From Pedobacter sp. SYP-B3415 (GTDB taxonomy: Bacteria > Bacteroidota > Bacteroidia > Sphingobacteriales > Sphingobacteriaceae): a DNA stretch of 64,000 nucleotides. The notes below the pieces were generated by a model. The model did not search any database. It saw nothing but the letters and a program-made list of their open reading frames with translations, and had not been told where the DNA came from. The stretch lies in NCBI RefSeq assembly GCF_004138205.1, contig NZ_RXNQ01000036.1, positions 186,001 through 250,000 of the forward strand. Reading direction: 5' to 3'. Shown here one piece after another: positions 51,358 to 61,129 of the stretch. The translations under genes were made by a program, and so were the position numbers. The first letter of the stretch is position 1; every line of letters begins with the position of its first letter.

Positions 51358-52353
51358 ATGAAAAAATATCTCTTCGGTTGGCTTGCCACCGCAACCTGCA
51401 TGCTGTCTGGCCTGGTGGCCACTGCGCAGCAGCCGCTTCAGTTAACCGGCACTGCAGCCGGAATAAGCCAGGGTAAAGTGTACCTCCAAAAATTCAATAA
51501 CAAGATGTTTCTGACCGTAGACTCGGCAGAAATAAAAAACGGCGCCTTCAGCTTTAACACGAAGGTGCAGCTGCCTGAACTTTACGGCCTGACACTCGAC
51601 AAAAACAAGAGTCCATATTACATTTTCCTTGAGGCAGCACCTGTCAAAGTGCAGCTTGATTCGGCTGCCCGTTACCGGAACACCCGGGTAACGGGTTCTG
51701 CAAGCCAGGACATTTTTACGGCCTACCGCAAAGCCGGCGATCCGGAAATCGGTGCCTTCATAAAAGAGCATCCGGCATCGATTGTGGCGGCCTATGTACT
51801 CTATCGCGAATGGTCTTACCGGCTCAGCCCTGAACAGATCACTGCATATACCGGACAACTGGACGCATCCCTGCAGGAAACCGAATATGTGAAAACATTA
51901 AAGGCTCTCGTTCCAGTACTTCAAGCCGTACAGCCCGGAAACCGGGCAAAAGATTTTGCCGGAACGACCCCAGAAGAACGACAGGTTAAACTCAGCGACC
52001 ATTTCGGGAAATATGTGCTGCTGGATTTCTGGGCAGCCTGGTGCCCGCCCTGCCGGGCCGAAAACCCGAACGTGGTAAAGCTGTTTAACAAATACCGTTC
52101 AAAAGGCTTCACCGTTTTTGGCGTATCGCTTGACAGGGATAAAGAAAGTTGGGTAAAAGCCATAAAAGACGATAAACTTGACTGGCCGCAGGTATCAGAC
52201 CTTCAGTTCTGGAACAGCGCCCCGGCGAAACTTTACGGGGTACGCGCTATTCCGGCCAACGTACTGATAGACCCGAACGGCGTGATCATTGCCCGCAACC
52301 TTTACGGTGCAGAACTTGAAAAAAAACTGGCTGAAGTATTCAGCGCAAAATAA
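51358..52353 (+). CDS. TlpA-like thioredoxin with DUF4369-type N-terminus
   Basis: 331 residues with a signal peptide (MKKYLFGWLATATCMLSGLVATAQ). The N-terminal half looks like the DUF4369 beta domain (GKVYLQKFNNKMFLTVDSAEIKNGAFSF). The C-terminal TlpA-type thioredoxin has the WCPPC active site near residues 226-230 (LLDFWAAWCPPCRAENP). Periplasmic thiol-disulfide exchange. It starts 7 bp after susD, so it belongs to the SAM-riboswitch operon. Confidence 0.9.
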   Translation: MKKYLFGWLATATCMLSGLVATAQQPLQLTGTAAGISQGKVYLQKFNNKMFLTVDSAEIKNGAFSFNTKVQLPELYGLTLDKNKSPYYIFLEAAPVKVQLDSAARYRNTRVTGSASQDIFTAYRKAGDPEIGAFIKEHPASIVAAYVLYREWSYRLSPEQITAYTGQLDASLQETEYVKTLKALVPVLQAVQPGNRAKDFAGTTPEERQVKLSDHFGKYVLLDFWAAWCPPCRAENPNVVKLFNKYRSKGFTVFGVSLDRDKESWVKAIKDDKLDWPQVSDLQFWNSAPAKLYGVRAIPANVLIDPNGVIIARNLYGAELEKKLAEVFSAK

Positions 52354-52526
52354 AGGCTTCTTTGTTTGGTTTGTTGGCCTGTGGCATACAGCTGCGGGCC
52401 AATTTTATTGCTTTTCGTCCGCATGTGCTGTTCTCCCGGAAAGATCAGTATCAGTCTGCTGCATCTCCAATCTAATAAAACCTTCAGCAGGGCAGGTTGT
52501 TTAGGTTGTGAATTTACCCTTGAGAG

Positions 52527-53627
52527 ATGCAAGAAGACTTTTTATCCAATCTTAACGTTCATCCGTTGCTTCGAAATACGCTTATCGGGGCGGTGGCTAT
52601 TATCTTTGGTCTGATCATCAAGGTGGTCATCAGTAAAAGCTTTCGCTGGCTGGCCAGGTTATGGCCAAACTTCCTGATCGACTCGATCATCAAACGCCTG
52701 GCGGGACCGGTTACCTCCTTTGTGCCGCTACTGTTTTTTAATTTCAGCCTCGATTATATGGGACTGGAGAGCCATGCCGGAAGGGTTCTGAACAAATTCG
52801 TTGAGATTGCGCTAACCGTAAATTTTGCCATCATTCTGGTACGCATCATCAAGGTCCTTGAAGATTATTTCTACCACCGTTACGACCTCAATAAAGAAGA
52901 CAACCTTAAAGAGCGTAAAGTGCGCACCCAGTTACAATTTGTGCGTAAGTTCCTGGTGTCGCTGATCGTCATTTTAACAATTGCGGTCGTGCTGCTGAGT
53001 TTTGAAAGCATGCGTAAAATAGGCACAGGCTTACTTACCGGTGTTGGTATAGGCGGTATCATTATCGGTTTTGCGGCACAAAAATCTTTAGGTAACCTGC
53101 TGGCGGGTTTCCAGATCGCCTTTACGCAGCCGATCAGGATAGACGATGTGCTCGTGGTTGAAGGGGAATGGGGACGCGTGGAAGAAATTACCCTGACTTA
53201 TGTCGTAGTAAGTATCTGGGACCAGCGCAGGCTTATACTGCCAATCACCTATTTTATCGAAAAGCCTTTTCAGAACTGGACACGGGTTTCTGCGCAATTA
53301 CTGGGTACGGTTTTTCTTTACCTTGATTATGATGCGCCCATTGCAGCGATGCGTGATCAACTAACCGAAATTCTTACCGGTCATCCCCTGTGGGACAAAC
53401 GTGTGAATGTAGTGCAGGTGACCGATTCAAAGCAGGATGTAATTGAAGTAAGGTTGCTTCTCAGTGCCAGAAATTCATCGCAGGCATTTGACCTCCGCTG
53501 CGAGGTTCGTGAGCGTATGATTGCCTTTCTTCGCGAGCATTACCCGGAAAGTCTGCCAAAAACACGGGCCGACCTGGCCTTCCCCGGCAAAAGCAAGGTG
53601 CTGCCCTTCCAGGAATCGCAGGATTGA
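52527..53627 (+). CDS. MscS-family mechanosensitive channel
   Basis: 366 residues. Four N-terminal hydrophobic segments; the pore-lining and beta-domain signature is LLTGVGIGGIIIGFAAQKSLGNLLAGFQIAFTQPIRIDDVLVVEGEWGRVEEI, followed by the cytoplasmic alpha/beta vestibule. Releases solutes on hypo-osmotic shock. Single gene, convergent with the small gene at 53635. Confidence 0.92.
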   Translation: MQEDFLSNLNVHPLLRNTLIGAVAIIFGLIIKVVISKSFRWLARLWPNFLIDSIIKRLAGPVTSFVPLLFFNFSLDYMGLESHAGRVLNKFVEIALTVNFAIILVRIIKVLEDYFYHRYDLNKEDNLKERKVRTQLQFVRKFLVSLIVILTIAVVLLSFESMRKIGTGLLTGVGIGGIIIGFAAQKSLGNLLAGFQIAFTQPIRIDDVLVVEGEWGRVEEITLTYVVVSIWDQRRLILPITYFIEKPFQNWTRVSAQLLGTVFLYLDYDAPIAAMRDQLTEILTGHPLWDKRVNVVQVTDSKQDVIEVRLLLSARNSSQAFDLRCEVRERMIAFLREHYPESLPKTRADLAFPGKSKVLPFQESQD

Positions 53628-53634
53628 TGCAGTT

Positions 53635-53835
53635 TTAACGGGAATGTCTTAACTGATGCAGGTATGCTTCGCCCGCGGGCGTCAGATTTGCGGCATGCTG
53701 AACCGTGCTGCGGTCAATATGAATGTATCCCAGGCGCTCAAGTTCTTCGTAATCATCTTCCCTTCCGCCGAGAACCGACGAGCTGACCTGCTGTTCAATA
53801 ATGTCCAGCAGGTTCCATATTTGTTCCTGTTCCAT
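53635..53835 (-). CDS. Small winged-helix-like protein, unknown
   Basis: 66 residues: acidic N-terminal helix, then ELERLGYIHIDRSTVQHAANLTPAGEAYLHQLRHSR, whose wing-like LTPAGEAYL ending is common in small DNA-binding winged helices. No clear recognition helix. Convergent with mscS (7-bp gap). Confidence 0.55.
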   Translation of the reverse strand: MEQEQIWNLLDIIEQQVSSSVLGGREDDYEELERLGYIHIDRSTVQHAANLTPAGEAYLHQLRHSR

Positions 53836-53899
53836 AACTTATATTTGCTAATTTTTTGTTGTTTAACAACCTGCATACAAGGATGTTTCAGTTACCCCG

Positions 53900-54673
53900 T
53901 CAGTCTTTACTGATCTCAATCCATACCGGCGCGTGGTCGCTGGTCTTTTCCCATCCGCGTACATGTTTGTCGACGCCTCCGTTTATAAGTCTGGGTGCAA
54001 GCCGCCCGTTCAACAAAAAATGGTCGATGCGTAATCCGGCATCGCGTCCGTAAGCATTGCGAAAATAATCCCAGAAAGTATAAATGACCTGATCGGGATA
54101 AAGTTTCCTGATCGCGTCAGTCCAGCCCTGTGCAAGCAGTTCGTGAAAAGCAGCGCGGGTTTCAGGCCTGAAAAGGGCGTCGTCTACCCAGCGTTCCGGT
54201 TTGTACACATCAAGCTCGGTCGGCATGACGTTATAATCGCCAGTAATAACAACCGGTACTTCTTTGTCATACAATGTTTTAGCCTGCGAGATCAGGCGGG
54301 CAAACCAGCCTAATTTATAGTCGAACTTCGGACCGGGCGCCGGATTACCGTTCGGAAGATACAGGCAGCAAATAAGCACGCCATTGATCATGGCCTCCAG
54401 GTAGCGGCTTTGCAGATCCTCTTCATCACCTGGCAGGCCCCGTGTTACTTCTTCAATTTCGTATTTAGAAAGAATGGCTACGCCGTTCCAGCTCTTCTGT
54501 CCGTGCCAGATTGCTTTATAACCGAGTGCCTCAATCGCCTCCAGCGGAAATCTTTCCTGCGGTGCCTTTAATTCCTGCAAACAGGCAACATCAGGTGCCG
54601 ATTCTTCCAGCCAGCGCAGCAATACCGGCAGCCTTGCACTGATGCCATTTACATTATAGGTTGCTATTTTCAT
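53900..54673 (-). CDS. xth: Exodeoxyribonuclease III
   Basis: 257 residues. AP endonuclease and 3'-5' exonuclease of base excision repair. MKIATYNVNGISAR, the metal-binding Glu34 in CLQELK, GDYNVMP, and the catalytic SDHAPV near the C-terminus are all present. ATG 54673 is the family start; the frame opens 15 codons earlier. Confidence 0.95.
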   Translation of the reverse strand: MKIATYNVNGISARLPVLLRWLEESAPDVACLQELKAPQERFPLEAIEALGYKAIWHGQKSWNGVAILSKYEIEEVTRGLPGDEEDLQSRYLEAMINGVLICCLYLPNGNPAPGPKFDYKLGWFARLISQAKTLYDKEVPVVITGDYNVMPTELDVYKPERWVDDALFRPETRAAFHELLAQGWTDAIRKLYPDQVIYTFWDYFRNAYGRDAGLRIDHFLLNGRLAPRLINGGVDKHVRGWEKTSDHAPVWIEISKD

Positions 54674-54804
54674 GATGTTGTAAGTTAACAGGTAAAGTGA
54701 TTGCGAAGTTTTTGCCAAAAATGTAAAAGAAAGCCGATTTGGTAAAATGCAGGATTTACTTTAGATAAAACTGTATTTTTAACCCCACAGTTCCAAACAC
54801 TATT

Positions 54805-56187
54805 TTGCAAATAAGAAGCGCTATCTCACAATTCTGGAGCCGGCTTGTTGGCTCACCCGAAACGTTTGCACTCAACGAACGTATTTTTCATTCGGTTTGC
54901 ATTGTGGCTATGATGGCCTTAATCTACAATATTCCGTTTAATTATGCCATTGGCCTTCCAGATATTTCAGCGTTGTGTATTGCAATTCTGGGCGTTTTAA
55001 CTTTCTTTTATTACCTGTCGCGTTTCCGCCAGAAATCCACGCTCAGTATTTTCGTTTGTTGTGCCCTGGGAAGCTTACTTTTCGCCGTTAACTTTTTTCT
55101 GAATTCAGGGCTTTCAGGCCCTACGGATCTTTTTTTCCTGGCGCTCATTGTTCTGACAATCTCAGTCGCAAATTCCAGACAGTACCATTTTTGGGTACCA
55201 TTTAATATCGTTCTGATGGTCGGGCTGAGTCTGGTAGAATACTACCGGCCAGACCTGGTTCCCGGCACATATGACTCAACCGAAGAACGGTTTATTGACA
55301 TTAACTCCGCCTTTTTAATCACTGCTCTGCTCGTGTACATCAGCCTGGGCATTATCAGGCAGAGCTATAACCGTGCGCGGCAGGAAGCTGAAGACCGGAC
55401 GCGTGAAATACTTGTTCAGCACGCCGCTATCCTTGCGCAAAAGCAGGAACTTGAAGTTGTCAATTCAGAAAAGAACAAGCTGATGTCTGTAATTGCACAC
55501 GATCTAAGGGCGCCGATTACTAATCTGCAGAGTTACCTTGAGTTGCTGGCTCAGGGATTTATTGATGAACAGGAAAAGAAGGTCTTTGAATCAGAGTTGC
55601 TCCAGAACACAAAAGACACCGGGCTTTTATTAAGCAGTCTCCTGCTCTGGTCAAAATCACAGATGGAAGGTTTGAAAGTCTCCCTGAAAAGCATCAGATT
55701 GCGCGAACACATGGGTCACTGGCTCGAAGTAGACAAGTCTATCGCTGCAAAAAAGAATATTCAATTTGAGTATGACATTGACGGATCGCTGCAGGTAATT
55801 GCAGACGAAGCGATGCTGATGACGGTCATCCGAAACTTAAGCGGTAATGCCATTAAGTTTACGCCTCCCGGCGGATATGTAAAGGTGGCTGCGCGTGAGG
55901 AACAGGGGGAAATTCTGATCAGCGTTGCTGACGATGGGCCGGGAATTACGCGTGAAAGGCAAAAAAAAGTTTTTTCCATGGCGATTGAATCGATGAGTGG
56001 TACTGCAAACGAAAAAGGCAGCGGCCTTGGACTCGCGCTTTGCAGGGACTTCTCCGAGCGGCAAGGCGGAAGAATCTGGTTCTCAAGCTCTCAAACCGAA
56101 GGGACGGTCTTCACATTGGCTTTACCGGCAGGCACGCATCAGGACATGCAGATGGAGGCTAGTGCCGGGTATTCCGAAAAGAGCTAA
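54805..56187 (+). CDS. Membrane sensor histidine kinase
   Basis: 460 residues. About six membrane helices (residues 25-190), a coiled linker, then a kinase core: H-box IAHDLRAPITNL (His near residue 232), N-box RNLSGNAIKFT, G1 DDGPGI and G2 GSGLGLAL. No response-regulator gene lies beside it, so its partner is elsewhere. The start seems to be TTG 54805; the next ATG (about 54910) would remove the conserved-looking FWSRLVGSPETFALNERIFHS segment. Confidence 0.87.
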   Translation: MQIRSAISQFWSRLVGSPETFALNERIFHSVCIVAMMALIYNIPFNYAIGLPDISALCIAILGVLTFFYYLSRFRQKSTLSIFVCCALGSLLFAVNFFLNSGLSGPTDLFFLALIVLTISVANSRQYHFWVPFNIVLMVGLSLVEYYRPDLVPGTYDSTEERFIDINSAFLITALLVYISLGIIRQSYNRARQEAEDRTREILVQHAAILAQKQELEVVNSEKNKLMSVIAHDLRAPITNLQSYLELLAQGFIDEQEKKVFESELLQNTKDTGLLLSSLLLWSKSQMEGLKVSLKSIRLREHMGHWLEVDKSIAAKKNIQFEYDIDGSLQVIADEAMLMTVIRNLSGNAIKFTPPGGYVKVAAREEQGEILISVADDGPGITRERQKKVFSMAIESMSGTANEKGSGLGLALCRDFSERQGGRIWFSSSQTEGTVFTLALPAGTHQDMQMEASAGYSEKS

Positions 56188-56278
56188 ATAACGGCAGCTA
56201 AAACGCACTGTTTAGGCCTCTCAACACTTGCCGTTTCGGCCGGATATCTTATCTTAGAAATACCAACTAGAGAAACTT

Positions 56279-56596
56279 ATGAGCCCACACCGATCGTCAC
56301 GAGTCCTGACGATAGATTTACAGTCCCGGCATAAATTAAAACCGGGAACTGCAGAGCTATCTGCATTACTCAGAATTATACTTAAAAACCCTAAACGGGA
56401 TCTCGCCTGGCTGCAAAGACAGACGGAGACAGACCTTGAACCCTATCTGAATTATCTGGAAGACGCAGGCCTGATCCGGGTACATGATTCCCCGCTTGAC
56501 GACCAGCCGGCCGGGTATGCAAAAACCTACAGCATTACTGCCAGCGGCGTAAGTGAACTGGCGAACCTGATGTTTCCGGGCCTGCCGAGGCGTTAA
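56279..56596 (+). CDS. Small winged-helix-like protein, unknown
   Basis: 105 residues. LSALLRIILKNPKRDLAWLQRQTETDLEPYLNYLEDAGLIRVH...YAKTYSITASGVSELANLMFPG looks like a PadR/MarR-like winged helix with a wing (AKTYSITASG). No family name recognised. Its stop overlaps the end of the convergent GH32 gene by 4 bp. Follows the histidine kinase by 90 bp. Confidence 0.6.
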   Translation: MSPHRSSRVLTIDLQSRHKLKPGTAELSALLRIILKNPKRDLAWLQRQTETDLEPYLNYLEDAGLIRVHDSPLDDQPAGYAKTYSITASGVSELANLMFPGLPRR

Positions 56597-58110
56597 ATAC
56601 CAGTCATATCAAATAGCTTCAAAGAGGCTGTAGCACCCGAACCTGCATCTGAGAAAAGCCATAACTGCCTTGCATTGGCCTGCGGATAAACCAGCGTAGA
56701 AATTACTGCCTCTCCATCGTTACCAAAGACTTCCAGTGAAGAGCGGTCAAACAACACCCTCAGTTTTATTTTGCCGTTCTTTGCTTTCAGGTCTGCCACC
56801 TGGAAAAGGTTCTGCGGCTCTTTCCGGTCTTTTTCAGCCGTTCGGCAATCAACATACAGCTGTTTCTTACCGGGATCATATCCTGCTTCTATGAAGGTCT
56901 TTTTTTCGGGGTCTGCAGCAAGCCTGACACCCTGTCTTCCAGCCTTACTTACATCAAATTCAACCTCCAGCCACCAGCAGTTTTCCTCAAACTTACCGGT
57001 TTTACTTAACAGCTTCTCTTTACCGATTGTAAATGATTTACTGATAAACTTTTTTTCTGCAGGTAAACGTTCCAACGCCGCCGTAACCAGCTGTGCGGGG
57101 CGTTGAACGAGGCGGATACCATCGGCTGTTGTAACAAGGCCGAGGTCTCGCGGAATAGACATCTGGCCCCGCCAGGGAAAGGTTTCTCCCTTGCCGGGCA
57201 TCAGCCAGCCGATAAGCGTGTGCCGGTCGGGCAGGCGGTACGGAATGGCTGCATAAAACGTATCCCCATGGTCTACAGTTAAAATGGTCTTATCTGGCGT
57301 GTCACTTTTAAATGTTTTTCCGTCGAAGTCGCCAACAAAATACTGCATAAAAGCAGGGTGCCGTTCGCCGCCAGAAGACACCATCATCAGCCACTTGATC
57401 TTCCCCGGATTACCGTCTACAGGAAGCGGTACAATGAAGGGGCATTCCCAAACATGTCTGGTGTATCCCTGCGGACCAAATTCGCTGAGGAGATCCCACT
57501 TTTTCAGATCGCCTGAGCTATAAAACTGGATTTTGTGGGCTGCGGGAAGCGCCACCGCCATTACCCATTTGCCCGTCGGTTCATGCCAGAAAACATTGGG
57601 GTCGCGAAAATCTTTCAGTCCCAGATCGATTACCGGGTTTCCTTTAAATTGTGTAAAGGTTGTTCCGCCATCATTGCTGTAAGCCAGTGCCTGCGTTTCC
57701 TTTTTCTGTTTCGGCTGGTCGGCCGTATAAATTGCAACCAGCGGTGCTTTACCATCCTTTCCGAAACCACTGGTATTTTTTGCATCAGCAACAATAGATC
57801 CGGAGAAAATCCAGGTTGTTGTATCGGGTGTTTCAATCTCAGGAATCGCCACGGGGAGGTGCTTCCACCGGAGCAGATCGGTGCTGGTGGCATGCCCCCA
57901 GCTCATGTGCCCCCATTTGTTTTCAAATGGATTGTGCTGATAATAAAGGTGGTAAACCCCGTTTATAAATATGGGACCGTTCGGGTCGTTCAGCCAATTC
58001 TTCGGCGCAGTGAAATGATAGGACGGCCGCCATTGCGGGGTGGCAGTCTGTGCGGTTACAACAGAAACAGCACAAAGGCTGCCTAAAAAAAGTAATAGGA
58101 TTCTTTTCAT
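56593..58110 (-). CDS. Glycoside hydrolase family 32 (levanase/fructanase-like)
   Basis: 505 residues with a signal peptide (MKRILLLFLGSLCAVSVVTAQ). The GH32 triad is visible: nucleophile Asp42 in NWLNDPNGP, the RDP motif in FRDPNVFW, and the acid/base Glu in WECPFIVPL. The C-terminal beta-sandwich follows (VLFDRSSLEVFGNDG). Cleaves beta-fructosides, probably fructan or levan. No SusC/D or fructokinase gene is adjacent, so it is a solitary enzyme. ATG 58110 chosen by signal peptide. Confidence 0.93.
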   Translation of the reverse strand: MKRILLLFLGSLCAVSVVTAQTATPQWRPSYHFTAPKNWLNDPNGPIFINGVYHLYYQHNPFENKWGHMSWGHATSTDLLRWKHLPVAIPEIETPDTTTWIFSGSIVADAKNTSGFGKDGKAPLVAIYTADQPKQKKETQALAYSNDGGTTFTQFKGNPVIDLGLKDFRDPNVFWHEPTGKWVMAVALPAAHKIQFYSSGDLKKWDLLSEFGPQGYTRHVWECPFIVPLPVDGNPGKIKWLMMVSSGGERHPAFMQYFVGDFDGKTFKSDTPDKTILTVDHGDTFYAAIPYRLPDRHTLIGWLMPGKGETFPWRGQMSIPRDLGLVTTADGIRLVQRPAQLVTAALERLPAEKKFISKSFTIGKEKLLSKTGKFEENCWWLEVEFDVSKAGRQGVRLAADPEKKTFIEAGYDPGKKQLYVDCRTAEKDRKEPQNLFQVADLKAKNGKIKLRVLFDRSSLEVFGNDGEAVISTLVYPQANARQLWLFSDAGSGATASLKLFDMTGI

Positions 58111-58288
58111 CTGGTTAGGTTTCAGGACCGGAGCAATCTTCAGGGTGTTCAGCTGCGCAGGCAAATTAAAGATATAAAAAAATAGTACGCCCGCCCTGGG
58201 GAAGTTTAGCGGGCTGGAAACCGTTTGCATTTTTTAACATCTTGCCGTGCCAGGTTTTGAGTACTTTGTACCGATCAAAACACCTTAA

Positions 58289-60583
58289 ATGACGCTGAGA
58301 ACATTACTTTTTTCTTTTCTTATTATGTTAACTGGCTACACCCAGGCGCAGCATTCGCTTCAGAAGGACCGGGACATCCTGCTTCAGGGCATAGAAAAAT
58401 TGCCGCTGCCCCCCGCGGGAAAAGGTATAGCTATGTTTTTAATCACTGGTTTTGATCCGGAAATTATCGCCACGGCTCCGGTAGAAATGGATGTCACGTT
58501 AAAAGCCAATGTGCTCAGCACATCACGTATCGGAACAGGCAAGCTTATTTTGTTTGGCTCTCCTGAATACCTGCGCAATACGCGTGAACACCCCGGGGTT
58601 GAAACGCTGATCAGAAATACCTTAAAGTGGTCTGTTCCAAATGGCAGAAAACGGATGGCGACGTTGACTTTTCAACCTTCGCCAGACCTGAAGAAAGTAC
58701 TGAAAGAAGAACAATTCAGGTATGCCACCGCACCGGCATTCAGAGACAGGAAGCGGACAACGGTTCTGGTGCTTGACCGGGATGCAAAAGACTCAACAGA
58801 ACTAAACAATATAGAGGACTTCGTGCAGAAAGGCGGAACACTCATATTTCTGTCGCCATACGCAGATTTGCATGAAAATAGTAAAAGAACAGGGAAGCCG
58901 GTGCCCGCAGATTTAATGATGAACAAATTGTTTGCAAAAGCCGGCTTATTCAGTCCGCAAATGTTAAGTATCCCATCAAATATAAACGCCGGTTTAGATA
59001 CTGGCAAGGCGCCCTATTATCTTCACCTCGCGGGCATACTTGAGCGTTTCGGGCAGTCCGACCGGGATATGACTGACCATTTTGCGCGTTATCTGTTTAC
59101 CGACACCCTTTTGAAGAAAACGCTGGCACCAGAAAACCGGAACTCACCGGCTTTTGCACGAATCAAGAGAGACTTCAACCTGCCGGACAGCCTGCCTGTC
59201 CCAACGCCAGAGAAACCCTGGGAGAACAGGAATAAGCTGCAGAAAACGGCTTTGCAGCTTGCATACCGGATCTATGAAGAAGAACAGGATTTCGCCGGTC
59301 ACCCCGAACGGCGGGCGAAGGGACATGAAGTTTTCCCTGGTGCCGTACCCGCTTCTGCACCGCGTATCAGTACAAAACTAAGCCTGCGTATACAGGTAGG
59401 CAGACAGGGCTTAAGGGAACCTGCTGAGGGAAGTAAAATCCTACACAGCACGGGTCTGTACGTACCCGCCGGTGAAAGAGTAACGATAGTTTTATCCGAC
59501 TCACTGCCTGCCAACGGACTGGAAATCCAGGTCGGCCTTCATGACAACGAACTTTATCATCTGGATGAAATAAGACGCATTCCGGTTAATACCGTTCGTA
59601 TCCAGCATTTCAAAGCGAAAAAGGCAGAAGTCTATTCACCGTACGGCGGTTTGCTTTTGATTGGCATTCCGGATACCTCGCGTCTGACAGTTCTCGGCCT
59701 TGAAGTTTCCGGAGCGATCAGAGCACCCCGTTTTAAGCTTGGTGAAACGACGCTGGCAGACTGGAACAATAATCAGAAGAACCTGGAAGCACCCTGGGCA
59801 GAACTCGCTACCGATAAAATTATTCTAAACGTTCCATCATACAGGATCAGGCAACTGACCGATCCCGAAGCGCTGATGAAATTCTGGGATGAGGTGATGG
59901 ACGCAGATGCAGACCTTGCCATCATCCCGCGAAAGCGGCTTAAAGCTGAACGGATCATTGCAGATCCCGAGGTGGCCTTCGGCTACATGTTCACCTCGCC
60001 AGAGAAGATCGTTGTACCGGATGATGAAAGCTGCGCATTGATGCTTGACGAGCAAGCTCTGCGAAAGAAGGGCTCCTGGGGGGCCTTCCATGAAATAGGG
60101 CACCGTCATCAGTTTACTGCCATAGACTTCCCGGCATTGACGGAGGTAACGGTGAACCTTTACACTATGTATGTGTACGATAAGGTTCTTGGTAAAGGTC
60201 TCTATAACCATGGCAGCATCCAGAACAAAAAAGCGGCAATAGAGCAGATAAAACGATATCTAAATAACAAGCCGGATTTTGCGATCTGGTGCAATGAACC
60301 ATTCATAGCCTTGTCCATGTACGTCCAGATCATTGAAGCTTTTGGATGGAAAGCAATCTTTGACATGCACCGGAGTTACCGCAATCTTCCCGCCTCTTCA
60401 CTGCCGCGGTCTGAGCAGGAGAAAATTGACCTTTGGTTTGTTACGATATCAACCGCTACGGCTTCTGATCTTGGACGTTTCTTTGAAACCTGGAAAATTC
60501 CGGTATCAGAACAGGCCCGCCGGCGCGTAAGCCACCTGAAACCCTGGTTTCCGACGGAGCTGGAAGTTCAAAAATGGTATTAG
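58289..60583 (+). CDS. Secreted M60-like zinc metallopeptidase
   Basis: 764 residues with a signal peptide (LLFSFLIMLTGYTQAQ). N-terminal domain of unknown type (residues 25-340). Then an M60/enhancin-like region: the zinc motif HEIGH at residues 601-605 (GAFHEIGHRHQ), and a downstream Glu in LTEVTVNLYTMYVYDKVLG as third ligand. The preceding SPYGGLLLIG and YRIRQL segments also fit. M60 enzymes cut mucins and other O-glycoproteins. Single gene, divergent from GH32. Confidence 0.85.
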   Translation: MTLRTLLFSFLIMLTGYTQAQHSLQKDRDILLQGIEKLPLPPAGKGIAMFLITGFDPEIIATAPVEMDVTLKANVLSTSRIGTGKLILFGSPEYLRNTREHPGVETLIRNTLKWSVPNGRKRMATLTFQPSPDLKKVLKEEQFRYATAPAFRDRKRTTVLVLDRDAKDSTELNNIEDFVQKGGTLIFLSPYADLHENSKRTGKPVPADLMMNKLFAKAGLFSPQMLSIPSNINAGLDTGKAPYYLHLAGILERFGQSDRDMTDHFARYLFTDTLLKKTLAPENRNSPAFARIKRDFNLPDSLPVPTPEKPWENRNKLQKTALQLAYRIYEEEQDFAGHPERRAKGHEVFPGAVPASAPRISTKLSLRIQVGRQGLREPAEGSKILHSTGLYVPAGERVTIVLSDSLPANGLEIQVGLHDNELYHLDEIRRIPVNTVRIQHFKAKKAEVYSPYGGLLLIGIPDTSRLTVLGLEVSGAIRAPRFKLGETTLADWNNNQKNLEAPWAELATDKIILNVPSYRIRQLTDPEALMKFWDEVMDADADLAIIPRKRLKAERIIADPEVAFGYMFTSPEKIVVPDDESCALMLDEQALRKKGSWGAFHEIGHRHQFTAIDFPALTEVTVNLYTMYVYDKVLGKGLYNHGSIQNKKAAIEQIKRYLNNKPDFAIWCNEPFIALSMYVQIIEAFGWKAIFDMHRSYRNLPASSLPRSEQEKIDLWFVTISTATASDLGRFFETWKIPVSEQARRRVSHLKPWFPTELEVQKWY

Positions 60584-60709
60584 ACAAACGAACAGCACAG
60601 GCTGAACAGGTTAAGAGCGCCGATTGTCCAAAAAGACCCTAAACAAGTCGCACGGGCACCCGCACCTTATTGTCTGTACATCCTAGTTTTGATTAAACAA
60701 TACGCAGTT

Positions 60710-61129
60710 ATGGCAACTATCAATCCTTACCTCAACTTTGACGGCCAGGCCGAAGAAGCTTTTAAATTTTACCAGTCTGTTTTTGGCGGCGAGCTGTCCA
60801 TGCAGAAAATGAAAGATGCCCCGGGTACCGAAAATCTTCCCGATTCAGAAAAAGACCTTGTTATGCATGTTGCCCTGCCGATTGGAGGCAATATATTGAT
60901 GGCCTCAGACTGTATCTCGTCAATGGGTCATCGGCTGAACCCGGGCAATAATTACTATGTATCGTTGAGTCCCGACAGCCGCGAAGAAGCCACACGGATA
61001 TTTGAAACCCTGGCTGAGGGAGGCACAATAGAAATGCCGCTGGAAGATATGTTCTGGGGCGATTACTTTGGCTCACTGAAAGACAGGTTTGGCATTCAGT
61101 GGATGATCAATTTCAATAACAATAAATAG
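60710..61129 (+). CDS. VOC-superfamily PhnB-like protein
   Basis: 139 residues, INPYLNFDGQAEEAFKFYQSVFGGEL and EDMFWGDYFGSLKDRFGIQWMIN. These match the PhnB/DUF1338-like glyoxalase-fold proteins (YjdN type), whose substrate is mostly unknown. ATG 60710 chosen; the frame opens at 60689. Confidence 0.85.
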   Translation: MATINPYLNFDGQAEEAFKFYQSVFGGELSMQKMKDAPGTENLPDSEKDLVMHVALPIGGNILMASDCISSMGHRLNPGNNYYVSLSPDSREEATRIFETLAEGGTIEMPLEDMFWGDYFGSLKDRFGIQWMINFNNNK

